This document shows positions 39,901-48,492 of a DNA stretch of 64,000 nucleotides, one piece after another. How positions within the stretch are numbered: position 1 is the stretch's first letter; each line of letters starts with the position of its first letter. Origin of the DNA: VAYN01 sp964540905 (lineage in GTDB: Bacteria; Actinomycetota; Thermoleophilia; Solirubrobacterales; 70-9); NCBI GenBank assembly GCA_964540905.1, contig CAZIOS010000010.1, positions 18,841 to 82,840 of the forward strand, written 5' to 3'. A program made the position numbers and the translations under genes. The notes beneath the pieces were generated by a model. It was given only the letters and a program-made list of their open reading frames with translations. It searched no databases and was not told the DNA's origin.

Positions 39901-41576
39901 CCGGTGTCCACGTTGGCGGCGTCGATCGAAGGGCGGCGGCCGAACAGGGCGCGGGTCGAGAAGTGCTCCATCTCGCGCTCGCGGTCGATCGCCGGGTTGG
40001 TGACGACGGCGACCGTCTCCTTGAAGTAGTCGGCCAGGTTCTGGCGCTCTGGCGAAAGCGCCGCCAGCGGGCCGTCGTAGCCGAGCGAGCCGACCGGCTC
40101 GGCCCCGTTGGAGGCCATCTGCTGGACCAGTTTGACGTCGTCGCGCTGCCAGCCGAAGCCGGCGAGGACGCGGTCGGCGACCTTGACCGGCTCCTCGGGG
40201 CCGGCGTCGGAATAGCCGGGGACGTCCTCGCCCTCCAGCGGCCCGCCGGTCTCCAGGGCGCGGTCGTAGCCGGCGACCTCCTCGACGCCGTTGCGGCGCA
40301 GCCAGCTGTCGCGGACGATCCGCAGCATCTCCGCGTGCGGGTGCAGGGTCGAGCGGCGGGCGTCGCGGTCGATCAGGACCAGCGCCTTCTCGCCGGGGGC
40401 CAGCGGCAGCGGCTCGGAGACCATCCTTTTGACCGGGACGACCCCCGGCTCGGAGCTGAAGACGAAGTCGTCCTCGGTCTCGACCTGCCACAGCGGCCGC
40501 AGCCCCATCGCGTCGGCGGAGAAGACGCACTCGTCGGCGTGGCGGGCGATCAGCGCCACCGGGCCCTGAGCGAACGGGCCCATCGCCTGGTGCAGGTACA
40601 TGTAGAAGCTGTGCAGGTCGGCGGGGAGCGAGCGGATCTCGGCGACGATCGGCGGCACGATCATCTCCATCGCCTCGGCCAGGGACATGCCCTCGCGGCT
40701 GACCATGGTGTCGATCGTGCGGTTGAGGTCCTGCGAGTCCGAGGAGCCGGGCTGGATCGGAACCGCCAGCATCCGCGCCTCCTGGCGCAGCTGCTCGATC
40801 GTGTTGATCTCGCCGTTGTGGCCGAGCGCCGAGAACGGCTGCACCCGCTTGAACGAGGGCCAGGTGTTGGTCGAGTAGCGGTTGTGGCCGAAGCAGCCGA
40901 TCGTCTCGAAGCGCTCGTCGCGCAGGTCCGGGTAGTAGGCGCCTAGCACGTCGGGGGAACCCATCACCTTGTAGACGCAGGTCGTCGCCGAGAACGAGGG
41001 GACGTGGACGTCGAGCCGCTGCTCGAGCTCGATCAGCAGCTCGAAGAGGATCGGGTCGCGGCGCCCGGCGTCGGGGACGAGGCCGGCGATCTGCCAGAAG
41101 TGCGGCTCCTCCTCACGCGCGGTCGGCCCCAGCGCCGGCGAGTCGACGACGCCGATGCGCTCGGCGAGGACGCGGAAGCCGCCTTCGTTCAGCAGCTCGC
41201 GGGCGTCGTGCTGGACCCTGTCGAGGTCCTGCGAGCGCTCGACGAAGATGTGGGCGACGGCGAAGGCGTCGTCGAGGGTCAGCGAGGGGTCGTGGCCGCC
41301 GGCGCGGACCTCCTCGGCCCAGATCCGGCGCGGGATGTCGAGCAGCAGGCCGCAGCCGTCGCCCTCGCCGTCGACGTTGCCGGCGCGGTGGAGCATCTTC
41401 TGCAGGGCCGGGATCGCCAGCTCGATCGGCGCGTGGCTCGGGGTCGCGTCCTTGCGCACGGAGGCGTAGATCGCGCAGGCGTCCTTGTCCTCGACGCTCG
41501 GCGGCGATACCAGCGGCTTGTAGGGACGCTCCGGCGAGTAGCGCTCGACGCTCGCGCCTGACTGGTTCTTCGACAT
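36915..41576 (-). CDS. gltB: GltB, glutamate synthase large subunit
   Basis: 1553 residues from ATG 41576, which has GGGAGG upstream; longer in-frame extension is rejected. An N-terminal class II glutamine amidotransferase begins at Cys34 (DACAIYASVRK), so about 33 residues are probably removed to free the catalytic cysteine. The FMN/synthase domain has ISPSNNHDLYSIEDLAELI and GAKPGEGGHLPGKKVS; the 3Fe-4S cysteines lie in CTICRGCQLDTCHVG; the C-terminal GXGXG beta-helix repeats follow. It makes glutamate from glutamine and 2-oxoglutarate. The small subunit GltD is not in this window on either side. Confidence 0.95.
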   Translation of the reverse strand: MSKNQSGASVERYSPERPYKPLVSPPSVEDKDACAIYASVRKDATPSHAPIELAIPALQKMLHRAGNVDGEGDGCGLLLDIPRRIWAEEVRAGGHDPSLTLDDAFAVAHIFVERSQDLDRVQHDARELLNEGGFRVLAERIGVVDSPALGPTAREEEPHFWQIAGLVPDAGRRDPILFELLIELEQRLDVHVPSFSATTCVYKVMGSPDVLGAYYPDLRDERFETIGCFGHNRYSTNTWPSFKRVQPFSALGHNGEINTIEQLRQEARMLAVPIQPGSSDSQDLNRTIDTMVSREGMSLAEAMEMIVPPIVAEIRSLPADLHSFYMYLHQAMGPFAQGPVALIARHADECVFSADAMGLRPLWQVETEDDFVFSSEPGVVPVKRMVSEPLPLAPGEKALVLIDRDARRSTLHPHAEMLRIVRDSWLRRNGVEEVAGYDRALETGGPLEGEDVPGYSDAGPEEPVKVADRVLAGFGWQRDDVKLVQQMASNGAEPVGSLGYDGPLAALSPERQNLADYFKETVAVVTNPAIDREREMEHFSTRALFGRRPSIDAANVDTGTVETAFPVILGGHHGLAPLADRAYRAIAREHRTYLLEDLWEEFRGRAAAVDISLLESETTRGAIERIKQEAVKKVRNGAELLVLTDRTVYEGERRYLDPHLATSAVDQALKQFRVTTGEENLRRRCGIVLRSAAIRNVHDTMLALGLGANGVCPYTMVEVICVEDYESDVSNLCAALTKGIEKVISTIGIHEVRGYARQFSSIGVKPELAEIFQTEAFAASERAGTGFEDLDEDANARARALGGDDEAAKPAKTFRFYPKVYKAAIATANGSGTYEEYSQKVRDLEKQSPISMRHIMGLVGDREPVDPANVDAGIGHHDYPIVISSMSFGSQSEPAFRAYAEAAKAINVLCVNGEGGEIRDMYGHYRKWRGQQVASGRFGVSAEMLNSSYLAEIKIGQGAKPGEGGHLPGKKVSEKVAAARNASPGTDLISPSNNHDLYSIEDLAELIDELKTVNPDVRVSVKVPVVPNIGTIGLGIAKAGADIITLSGFEGGTGAARQHALRHVGLPSDIGTRAVHRALMEAGLRNRVEIWADGGYRTGHDIVKLHCLGANRVGFGTLAMVSLGCTICRGCQLDTCHVGIATQIETVEQAQEHGLKKFTPQEVDLAAESCARFFSSMGEEVKQVVASLGYERAQDLVGRYDLLEQVAAHDSVDLAPLITPLEEFLDLEPIDLPVAESADARAEAGMVVARPIRMEAKEASHQIGALAGDICPGRTISNHFPRATDANDRVLGTELAGAIARSRIFDEDAPDSSDEVLARLDFNGGSVAGQGLGAFNAYGVAIRVEGGAQDGVGKTMLGGSIAILKGKGARGQRVNGSVGKSFAYGAQRGRLFVQGSADSRFCIRLSGADVILGGEPEQDIDDSRGCIVDRANAKGFAFEYMTSGRAVVFGDLGPWACAGMTGGRVYVRHNAFGIDRAAIERRLGEGAKVELKDLDAEGLIDVDDLISAYAEELRATGQEEEAERVLKMAADATSNFLMVVPHRVQADPSISTE

Positions 41577-41664
41577 CTGACCTCCCGGTTTCCGCGCCTT
41601 CTCCGAGCGGGCGCGCGACGGGTTGACGGGTCGCCGGATTATAGGGACAGGGTGCAAGCCGGTG

Positions 41665-42066
41665 TCAGGCCCAGGCAGGCGGCTCGTAGCTGCCGCTCGG
41701 GTGGACGCCGATCAGCAGCGCCGTCACCGGCGCCTCGGAGCGGTTGAGGATCGTGCGGCTGGCCGGCGGCTCGATCGAGGCGAAGGTGCCGGCCGGCGCC
41801 GGGTGATCCTCGCCTTCGATCCGCAGCGTCGCCTCGCCCTCGAGGATCGCGTAGAGCTCGACCTGGCCGCTCTCGGCCTCGTCGTGCTCGGGGATGCCGC
41901 CGCCGGGCTCGATCTCGACCAGGTTGAAGCCGAAGGCGGAGGTGCCGAGCGCTTTGCGCGCCAGCTTCCAGGTCGTCTCGCCGGAGCCCTGCATCGACTC
42001 GAACTCGTCGCGGTGCTTGATCGTGTAGCCGCCGGGCATCTTCGCTGCGACCATACCTCTGCCCAT
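41665..42066 (-). CDS. Cupin-domain protein
   Basis: A 133-residue single cupin: GGGIPEHDEAESGQVELYAILEGEATL is the first cupin motif (with His, Glu and Glu ligands) and PAPAGTFASIEPPASRTI the second. It probably binds a metal; a small-molecule or sensing role is possible. Alternative ATG starts lie at 42054 and 42039. Divergent from the SnoaL-like gene by about 20 nt, suggesting joint expression. Confidence 0.85.
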   Translation of the reverse strand: MGRGMVAAKMPGGYTIKHRDEFESMQGSGETTWKLARKALGTSAFGFNLVEIEPGGGIPEHDEAESGQVELYAILEGEATLRIEGEDHPAPAGTFASIEPPASRTILNRSEAPVTALLIGVHPSGSYEPPAWA

Positions 42067-42087
42067 CCCCGATTGGAAGGAGCGAGC

Positions 42088-42528
42088 GTGACTGACGACC
42101 GGCAGGACTCAGAGCCGGCGCTGCGCGAGGCGATCGACCGCTACAACGGGGCCTGGAACGCCCACGACCTCGACGCGATCATGGCCCTGCACGCGCCCGA
42201 CATGGTCTTCGACAATCACACCGCCGGCGAGTCCGCCAGCGGCGAGCAGGTGCGCGCCCACATCGGCGCGATCTTCGCGACCTGGCCCGACATCGAGTTC
42301 ACGACCAGGCGCCTCTACGTGCGGGAGGGGCTCGTGGTCCAGGAATGGACCGCGACCGCGACCCAAGCGAAGACGATGCGGCGCGGCGAGCTCACGGCCG
42401 AGCCGAGCGGCCGCCGGATCGCCTGGGACGGCCTCGACGTGATCCCCTTCGAGGGCGGCCTGGTCAAGCGCAAGGACGTCTATTCCGACAGCGTCTCGAT
42501 CCTACGCCAGGTCGGCCTGCTCGACTGA
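42088..42528 (+). CDS. SnoaL-like / NTF2-fold protein
   Basis: 146 residues from GTG 42088, which has GGAAGGAGC upstream. The opening LREAIDRYNGAWNAHDLDAIMALHAPDMVF is the classic NTF2-like polyketide-cyclase/ketosteroid-isomerase-like start, and the second half has RRIAWDGLDVIPFEGGLVKRKDVY. The pocket ligand is not predictable. It is divergent from the cupin gene. Confidence 0.87.
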   Translation: MTDDRQDSEPALREAIDRYNGAWNAHDLDAIMALHAPDMVFDNHTAGESASGEQVRAHIGAIFATWPDIEFTTRRLYVREGLVVQEWTATATQAKTMRRGELTAEPSGRRIAWDGLDVIPFEGGLVKRKDVYSDSVSILRQVGLLD

Positions 42529-42549
42529 GCGGGCCGACCTGACCGCGCC

Positions 42550-43587
42550 TCAGCGGTTCCAGTCCGGCTCGGAGGCGTTGTTGGCGAGCACCTTGGGCTT
42601 GCCGCCCTTGTAGGGGATCGTCACGACCTTGTGGCCTGGACCCGGTTCGAAGCCGCCGATGCTGCCGAGCACGGTGCTGCCGTCGGCGCTGAGCGCGGCG
42701 CCGACGAAGCCGGTCTCGCGTTCCTTGGTCAGCGTCCGTTCCGCCCCGGTCTTGGGGTTGACCGTGACCGCGTAGCTCGTGTCCTCGCCGCCGAACTCGG
42801 TCAGCAGCTGGTTGCCGCTGGCCGACCACTGCACCGGCGAGAGGCCGAACAGCAGCGGCGCGACCACGGTGTGGGTGAGGCGCTTGACCTGGCCCCCTTC
42901 CGGGTTCATCAGGAAGAGATCCCCTTTGGGACCGTACCTGCGGCTCTTGGCGCCGATGAATTTGACGAAGACGATCTGTTCGTTCGGCCCCCAGAGCGGG
43001 TCCTCGGAGCTCTTGTCGTGGGTCAGCTGGAAGGTCTTGTTGCTGCCGAGGTCGAGCCGGTAGATGTCGGAATGAGGCGGGTAGCTCTGGCCGCCCGACT
43101 TCGAGTAGACGACCTGGTCGCCTTCGGGCGAGAAGCTGACGCCGCCGAAGTAGCCCTTGGCGATCGTCCGCTGCGAGCCGGTGGCGACGCTGATCAGGAC
43201 CAGGCGCTGGGCGCCGTTGAGGGGCCCGGTGACCGCGGCGATGGTGCTCGAGTCGGGGGACCAGGCGAAGACGAACGGTTCGCTCCAGTTGGCGAGCAGC
43301 AGGCGGGTGCCCTTGCCGTCGCTGCCGACGACGACCAGTTCGGCCCGGTAGCCGTGGGCCTTCTGGGTCCGGTAATAGGCGACGGTCTGCCCGTCCGGCG
43401 AGATCTTCGGGCCCGAGCCGTGAGCCAGCAACTTGGCGCCGGAGCCGTTGTCGTTGGCGATCCAGATCGTCGGGTGCGTGAGGTTGCGGCTGAATACCAG
43501 CGTCGCCTGGGCGGCGGCGGGAAGCGCAAGAAGCGCGGCTGCGGCTGCGAGCGCCGCGATCCATTTGAACTTCGTCTTGTTCGGCAT
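42550..43587 (-). CDS. Secreted TolB-like beta-propeller protein
   Basis: 345 residues from ATG 43587, with a signal peptide (WIAALAAAAALLALPAAAQA). The mature part has several WD40-like PD40 blades (GPKISPDGQTVAYYR, FVFAWSPDSSTIAAVTG, VSFSPEGDQVVYSKSGG). Such propellers act in protein-protein contacts in the periplasm or cell wall. No partner is evident nearby. Two longer upstream starts in frame are rejected because the signal peptide begins at MPNKTKFK. Confidence 0.85.
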   Translation of the reverse strand: MPNKTKFKWIAALAAAAALLALPAAAQATLVFSRNLTHPTIWIANDNGSGAKLLAHGSGPKISPDGQTVAYYRTQKAHGYRAELVVVGSDGKGTRLLLANWSEPFVFAWSPDSSTIAAVTGPLNGAQRLVLISVATGSQRTIAKGYFGGVSFSPEGDQVVYSKSGGQSYPPHSDIYRLDLGSNKTFQLTHDKSSEDPLWGPNEQIVFVKFIGAKSRRYGPKGDLFLMNPEGGQVKRLTHTVVAPLLFGLSPVQWSASGNQLLTEFGGEDTSYAVTVNPKTGAERTLTKERETGFVGAALSADGSTVLGSIGGFEPGPGHKVVTIPYKGGKPKVLANNASEPDWNR

Positions 43588-43627
43588 CGGATGATCGTAT
43601 CCGCGCGGCCGGCCGCGCGGCAAGCGC

Positions 43628-44005
43628 TCAGCCGGGACCGACCACCGCCGCGGCGACGAGGCTGCCGCTCATCGCCAGGAAAGAGGCCAGGGCCAGCAGC
43701 CTGTACCAGGTCCGCCGCTCGACCTCGGGGTCGAAGGCGAGCGGCACGAACAGCAGCGGGTTGACGGCGGTGCCGAAGGCGAGGGCGACGCCGATCGCGG
43801 TCGGCAGGCTCGGGATCGCGAGGCCGACGGCGATCGAGATCAGCCCCATCATCACGTAGTCGAGGTGGACCTGGCGAATCCGCTGCGGGGCGACGACGCC
43901 GATCCGCCGCAGCCAATCCGGCTTCTCGTCGCGCACCACCATCGCCCAGCCGAGCAGCCCGCCCAGCGCCAGCTCGACCAGGCCGATCTCGACCAGCCAG
44001 CGCAC
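43628..44005 (-). CDS. Small four-helix membrane protein
   Basis: 125 residues with about four hydrophobic helices (GLVELALGGLLGWAMVV, YVMMGLISIAVGLAIPSL, AIGVALAFGTAVNPLLFVPLA, LLALASFLAMSGSLVAAAVV). No family is recognised with confidence. It begins four bases after the end of thrB on the same strand and could be co-transcribed with the threonine genes. Confidence 0.65.
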   Translation of the reverse strand: MRWLVEIGLVELALGGLLGWAMVVRDEKPDWLRRIGVVAPQRIRQVHLDYVMMGLISIAVGLAIPSLPTAIGVALAFGTAVNPLLFVPLAFDPEVERRTWYRLLALASFLAMSGSLVAAAVVGPG

Positions 44006-44008
44006 GGC

Positions 44009-44890
44009 TCAGAGCTCGGGGACGTCGGCGCCGTGCGGGGTGAACGGCAGCCGCCGCACCTCGGCCCAGCCGGCGCAGCGCCGTTCCAGGGCCGCGGCGA
44101 CGTTGCCGGCGTCCTGCCAGGTGGTCCAGACCAGCACGGCCGGGCCGGCGCCGGAGATCGTCGCCCCCAGCGCCCCCAGCTCGGCGGCGGCGTCGACGAT
44201 CTCCATCGAGCGCGGGTAGAGGTCGCGCCGGTACGGCTGGTGCAGGCGGTCGGCGAGGCCGCGGCCGATCAGGTCGAGGTCGGCGCTGCGCAGCCCCAGC
44301 ACCAGCAGCGCCGCGGCGGCGACGTTGGCGACCGCGTCGGCGAGCGGCACCGTGGCCGGGATCGCCTCGCGCGCGAGCCTGGTCGAGACCTCCTCGGCGG
44401 GGATCACGGCGATTCCCTCGAGTTCCTCAGGTGGCGCGAAACGGGCCGCGAACGGCTCGCCGCCCGGCTCGGCCCCGCAGACGACGAAGCCACCGTAGAT
44501 CGCCGCGGCGACGTTGTCGGGGTGGCCCTCCAGCGCGGTCGCCCGGGCCAGCATCTGCTCCTGGGTCAGCGCCAGCTCGAAGAGGTGATCGGCGGCGTAG
44601 AGGCCGGCGACGATCGCCGCCGCCGAGGAGCCGAGGCCGCGCGCCAGCGGGATCTCGCTGCGCAGGCGGAAGGCGATGCCGTCGACCGGGTGCAGGCTCT
44701 CGAAGGCGCGGACGACGAGGTTGTCGCGCCCGGTCGAGACCTCGAGCCCACCGGGGTCGAGCGAGAACTCGCCGGTCTCCTCGACCTCGAGCTCGAGGTG
44801 CAGCGCCACCGCCGCCGCCATCGCGTCGTAGCCCGGCCCGAGGTTCGCCGAGGAGGCGGGGACGCGGACGAGTCGGTGCCGCGCGGTCAA
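44009..44890 (-). CDS. thrB: ThrB, homoserine kinase
   Basis: A 293-residue GHMP kinase. The ATP loop is PLARGLGSSAAAIVAG (residues 81-96), and the N-terminal VPASSANLGPGYDAMAAAV is the substrate motif. Phosphorylates homoserine for threonine synthesis. It overlaps thrC by four bases. Gene order on the minus strand is lysA-hom-thrC-thrB, with overlaps or near contact throughout. Confidence 0.95.
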   Translation of the reverse strand: MTARHRLVRVPASSANLGPGYDAMAAAVALHLELEVEETGEFSLDPGGLEVSTGRDNLVVRAFESLHPVDGIAFRLRSEIPLARGLGSSAAAIVAGLYAADHLFELALTQEQMLARATALEGHPDNVAAAIYGGFVVCGAEPGGEPFAARFAPPEELEGIAVIPAEEVSTRLAREAIPATVPLADAVANVAAAALLVLGLRSADLDLIGRGLADRLHQPYRRDLYPRSMEIVDAAAELGALGATISGAGPAVLVWTTWQDAGNVAAALERRCAGWAEVRRLPFTPHGADVPEL

Positions 44891-45921
44891 TCGAAGACCG
44901 CGCGCTCGACGGCGCTGAGGTCGTTGTCGCAGGCGATCACCGCGGGGGCTTTGCCGAGCGCGGTGTCGGGGTCCTTGAGACCGTGGCCGGTGAGCACGCA
45001 GACGACGGTCTCGGGCGGGATGGCTCCCTCGACGACCGGCAGGCCGTGGGCGAGCAGGCCGGCGACCGAGGCGGCGGAGGCGGGCTCGCAGAAGACGCCT
45101 TCGCTGGCGGCGAGCCAGCGGTAGGCGTCGAGGATCTGGGCGTCGGAGACGGCGGCGACGCGGCCGCGGGAGGCGGTGAAGGCGGCCATCGCCTCCTCCC
45201 AGCGGGCCGGGTTGCCGATCCGGATCGCCGAGGCGACGGTCTCCGGGTTGGCGACCGGGGCGCCGTCGACCAGCGGCGCCGCCCCCTCGGCCTGGAAGCC
45301 GTAGAGGACCGGCGCCGTCTCCAGCTCCTGGAAGCCGCGCCAGTAGGCGGTGACGTTGCCGGCGTTGCCGACCGGGATCGCCAGCGCCCCCGGCGCCCCG
45401 CCGAGCTCCTCGACGACCTCGAAGGCGCCGGTCTTCTGGCCTTCGATCCGGTGGGGGTTGACCGAGTTGACGAGCTCGATCGGGTGCCGCTGGGAGAGCT
45501 CGCGGACGATCCGCAGGGCGTCGTCGAAGTTCCCCTGCAGGGCGATCACCCGCGCCCCGTGCATCAGCGCCTGCGCCAGCTTGCCGATCGCGATCTTGCC
45601 CTCGGGCACGATCACCGCCCCGCGCAGCCCCGCCCGCGCCGCGTAGGCGGCGGCGCTGGCGGCGGTGTTGCCGGTCGAGGCGCAGATCACCGCCTCCGCT
45701 CCGCGCCCCTTGGCGCGGGAGACGGCGACCGTCATCCCGCGGTCCTTGAAGGAGCCGGTCGGGTTGGCGCCCTCGAACTTGAGGTAGGCGCGGGCGCCGA
45801 TCCGCTCCGAGAGCCGCGGCGCCTCGATCAGCGGCGTCGAGCCCTCGTTCAGGGTCACGACCGGGTCGCCCGGCTGCAGCGAGAGCCGCTCGCGGTAGCG
45901 CTCGATCAGCGGCGCCGGCAC
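44887..45921 (-). CDS. thrC: ThrC, threonine synthase
   Basis: 344 residues from a GTG at 45921 that shares bases with the hom stop (TAGTG) and has GAGGAG five bases upstream. The PLP lysine is Lys59 in ANPTGSFKDRGM; the glycine loop is ASTGNTAASAAAYAARAG. Converts O-phosphohomoserine to threonine. The frame extends upstream to 46023 within hom, which is rejected. Confidence 0.95.
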   Translation of the reverse strand: MPAPLIERYRERLSLQPGDPVVTLNEGSTPLIEAPRLSERIGARAYLKFEGANPTGSFKDRGMTVAVSRAKGRGAEAVICASTGNTAASAAAYAARAGLRGAVIVPEGKIAIGKLAQALMHGARVIALQGNFDDALRIVRELSQRHPIELVNSVNPHRIEGQKTGAFEVVEELGGAPGALAIPVGNAGNVTAYWRGFQELETAPVLYGFQAEGAAPLVDGAPVANPETVASAIRIGNPARWEEAMAAFTASRGRVAAVSDAQILDAYRWLAASEGVFCEPASAASVAGLLAHGLPVVEGAIPPETVVCVLTGHGLKDPDTALGKAPAVIACDNDLSAVERAVFD

Positions 45922-47153
45922 TAGAACTCCTCCTCGATCACGTGGATCGAGCGCGGCGGCGCGCGCAGGTCGTCGAGCTCGGCCAGCGCCGCGACCGCCG
46001 CCGCGAAGCGCGACTCCAGGCACTCGTGGACGACCATCACCAGGCGCGCGTCCTCGCCGGCGCCGCGCTGGACCACGCTCTTGACCGAGACCTCGTTGTC
46101 GCCGAGCACGGTCGCCACCCGGGCGAGGACGCCGGGGCGGTCGGCGACCGCGAGGTGGAGGTAGAAGGAGGAGGTGACGTCGGCGACGATCGGCAGCTGC
46201 TCCCGCGGCTCGTGCACCGGGGCGTCGCCGGCGAGGATCGAGACGAGGTCGCCGAGCACCGCCGAGGCGGTCTGCAGGCCCCCCGCCCCCGGCCCCGACA
46301 GCGTCACCTCGTTGATCGCCGGCGCCTCGACCATGACCGCGTTGAACGGGCCCTCGATCGGCGCCAGCGGGTGGCCGCGGTAGAGGAAGCAGGGGAAGAC
46401 GCGGACGCTGATGCCGCCGTCGCGGCGCTCGGCGACGCCGAGCAGCTTCAGCGAGAGGCCGAGCTCCTTGGCGTAGGCGAGGTCGTCGGGGGCGATCGCC
46501 TCGATCCCCTCGTAGGAGACCTCGTCGAGGGTGACCGGGGTGTGGAAGGCGAGCCGGGCGAGGATCGCCATCTTCGCCGCCGCGTCGGCGCCGCTGACGT
46601 CGTCGGAGGGGTCGGCCTCGGCGTAGCCCAGCTCCTGCGCCCGCGCCAGCACCTCGTCGTAGCCGGCGCCGGTCGCCGCCATCTCGGTGAGGATGAAGTT
46701 GGTGGTGCCGTTGACGATCCCGAAGACCTTCGAGATCTCGGTCACGCCGAAGCCCTCCTGGATCGTGCGGACGATCGGGATCACCGCCGCCACCGCCGCC
46801 TCGAAGCGCAGCTGCACGCCGGCCTCGCGGGCGGCGCCGAAGAGCTCGTCGCCGTGCTGGGCCAGCAGCTGCTTGTTGGCGGTGACCACCGGCTTGCCGG
46901 CGCGCAGGGCGGCCAGCACGTACTCCCGGGCCGGGTCGGTCCCCCCGATCAGCTCGACGACGACGTCGGAGCGCTCGAGGATCGCCGCGAACTCGCCTTC
47001 GGAGCGGGTGAGGACGCCCGCCAGCTGCGGCCGGCGGCCGGTCGCCGCCGCGACCGCCTCGGCGCGCTCCGCCAGCAGCTCGGCGAAGGCGGCGCCGACG
47101 GTGCCGTGCCCGAGCAGCCCGACCCGGACCGGTTTCGAGGGCTCCTCAGGCAT
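45921..47153 (-). CDS. hom: Hom, homoserine dehydrogenase with ACT domain
   Basis: 410 residues. The NAD(P) loop is VGLLGHGTVGAAFAELL; VVTANKQLLAQHGDELF and GIVNGTTNFILTEM belong to the catalytic domain; residues about 335-410 form an ACT domain (YLHLAVADRPGVLARVATV) that gives feedback inhibition by threonine in the family. Reduces aspartate semialdehyde to homoserine. It overlaps lysA by eight bases and thrC by one or two. Confidence 0.95.
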   Translation of the reverse strand: MPEEPSKPVRVGLLGHGTVGAAFAELLAERAEAVAAATGRRPQLAGVLTRSEGEFAAILERSDVVVELIGGTDPAREYVLAALRAGKPVVTANKQLLAQHGDELFGAAREAGVQLRFEAAVAAVIPIVRTIQEGFGVTEISKVFGIVNGTTNFILTEMAATGAGYDEVLARAQELGYAEADPSDDVSGADAAAKMAILARLAFHTPVTLDEVSYEGIEAIAPDDLAYAKELGLSLKLLGVAERRDGGISVRVFPCFLYRGHPLAPIEGPFNAVMVEAPAINEVTLSGPGAGGLQTASAVLGDLVSILAGDAPVHEPREQLPIVADVTSSFYLHLAVADRPGVLARVATVLGDNEVSVKSVVQRGAGEDARLVMVVHECLESRFAAAVAALAELDDLRAPPRSIHVIEEEF

Positions 47154-48456
47154 CGCGGGCGGTGAGGTCCTCGTAGGTCTCGCGCCGGACCACGACCCGG
47201 GCCTCGCCGTCGCGGCAGAAGACGACCGGCGGCCGCGGCACGCCGTTGTAGTTGCTCGCCATCGCGTAGCCGTAGGCGCCGGTCGCCGGCGTCACCAGGA
47301 CGTCGCCGACGGCGGGCGCCGCCAGCAGCGCGTCGCGGACGAGGATGTCGCCGGACTCGCAGTGCATGCCGGCGATCGTCACCAGGGTGTCGGGAGTGGC
47401 GGCGGCGCGGTCGGCGATCAGCGCCTCGTAACGGGCGCCGTAGAGCATCGGCCGCAGGTTGTCCGACATGCCGCCGTCGACGGCGACGTAGGTGCGGATG
47501 CCGGGGATCTCCTTGACGGTGCCGACCCGGTAGGCGGTGAGGCCGCCGTTGCCGACCAGCGAGCGGCCCGGCTCGACCAGGATCCGCACCCCGGGGCCGA
47601 AGACCTCGGCGACGCCGCGGACCTTGACGTCGACGTAGGCGTCGATCGAGGGCGGCTCGTCCTCGGCGGTGTAGGCGATGCCGAGGCCGCCGCCGACGTT
47701 GACCACCCGGCACCACTCGCCGGCCAGCTCGCCGAGGGCGCGGATCGCCAGCGCGTAGGGCTCGAGCTCGAAGATCTGCGAGCCGATGTGGGCGTGCAGC
47801 CCGACCAGCTCCAGATGCTCGGAGGCGAGCACGCGCTCGATCGCCCGCGCCGCCAGGCCGTCCTCGAGCCCGAAGCCGAACTTGGAGTCGAGCTGGCCCG
47901 TCTGCACGTAGTCGTGGGTCGAGGGCTTGATCCCCGGCGTCACCCGGATCAGCACCCGCTGCGGCGAGTCGAGCAGCCGCTCGCAGCGCTCGATCTCGTC
48001 GAAGGAATCGAGGATCAAATGGCGGACGCCGGAGCGGTGGGCGAAGAGGATCTCCTCGTCGCTCTTGTTGTTGCCGTGCATGTGGATGCGGTCGGGGTCG
48101 AAACCGGCCCGCAGCGCCATGTGCAGCTCGCCGCCGGAGGCGACGTCGACCGAGAGCCCCTCCTCCGAGCAGAGCCGGTAGGCGGCGGTGCAGGGCAGCG
48201 ACTTGCTGGCGAAGAGGACCTCGAAGTCGTCGGTGCGGCGCTCGAAGGCCTCGCGGTAGGCGCGGGCGCGGGCGCGGATGTCGTCCTCGGCGTAGACGTA
48301 GGCGGGAGTGCCGAGCTCGGCGGCCAGCTCGACGACGTCGCAGCCGGCGACCTCGAGGTGGCCGCGCGCGTTGACGCGACTGCCGGCCGGATAGACCGCC
48401 GAGCCCTCGATCGGGTCGCCGCTCGCGACCGCTCCCGCCTGTTCTCGCTCCGCCAC
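47146..48456 (-). CDS. lysA: LysA, diaminopimelate decarboxylase
   Basis: 436 residues of the fold type III PLP family. The PLP lysine is Lys85 (LFASKSLPC), where most family members read YAxKA; GGGLGIAYT binds phosphate; AGMHCESGDIL holds the catalytic cysteine. Makes lysine from meso-diaminopimelate. As the first gene of a lysA-hom-thrC-thrB operon it links the lysine and threonine branches of the aspartate pathway. Confidence 0.95.
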   Translation of the reverse strand: MAEREQAGAVASGDPIEGSAVYPAGSRVNARGHLEVAGCDVVELAAELGTPAYVYAEDDIRARARAYREAFERRTDDFEVLFASKSLPCTAAYRLCSEEGLSVDVASGGELHMALRAGFDPDRIHMHGNNKSDEEILFAHRSGVRHLILDSFDEIERCERLLDSPQRVLIRVTPGIKPSTHDYVQTGQLDSKFGFGLEDGLAARAIERVLASEHLELVGLHAHIGSQIFELEPYALAIRALGELAGEWCRVVNVGGGLGIAYTAEDEPPSIDAYVDVKVRGVAEVFGPGVRILVEPGRSLVGNGGLTAYRVGTVKEIPGIRTYVAVDGGMSDNLRPMLYGARYEALIADRAAATPDTLVTIAGMHCESGDILVRDALLAAPAVGDVLVTPATGAYGYAMASNYNGVPRPPVVFCRDGEARVVVRRETYEDLTARDA

Positions 48457-48492
48457 TGGACCGGCATTGTGACGGTTAGCGCCAGACCCCGG

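Noticed and set aside
36951..40946. A 1331-codon open frame on the plus strand opposite gltB
   Set aside because: It mirrors gltB codons in a high-GC gene, has low-complexity Val/Asp/Arg content and no ribosome site; it is a shadow frame.
41577..41657. An upstream ATG at 41657 for gltB
   Set aside because: It adds 27 basic residues before a start (41576) that has a good ribosome site and typical GltB propeptide length.
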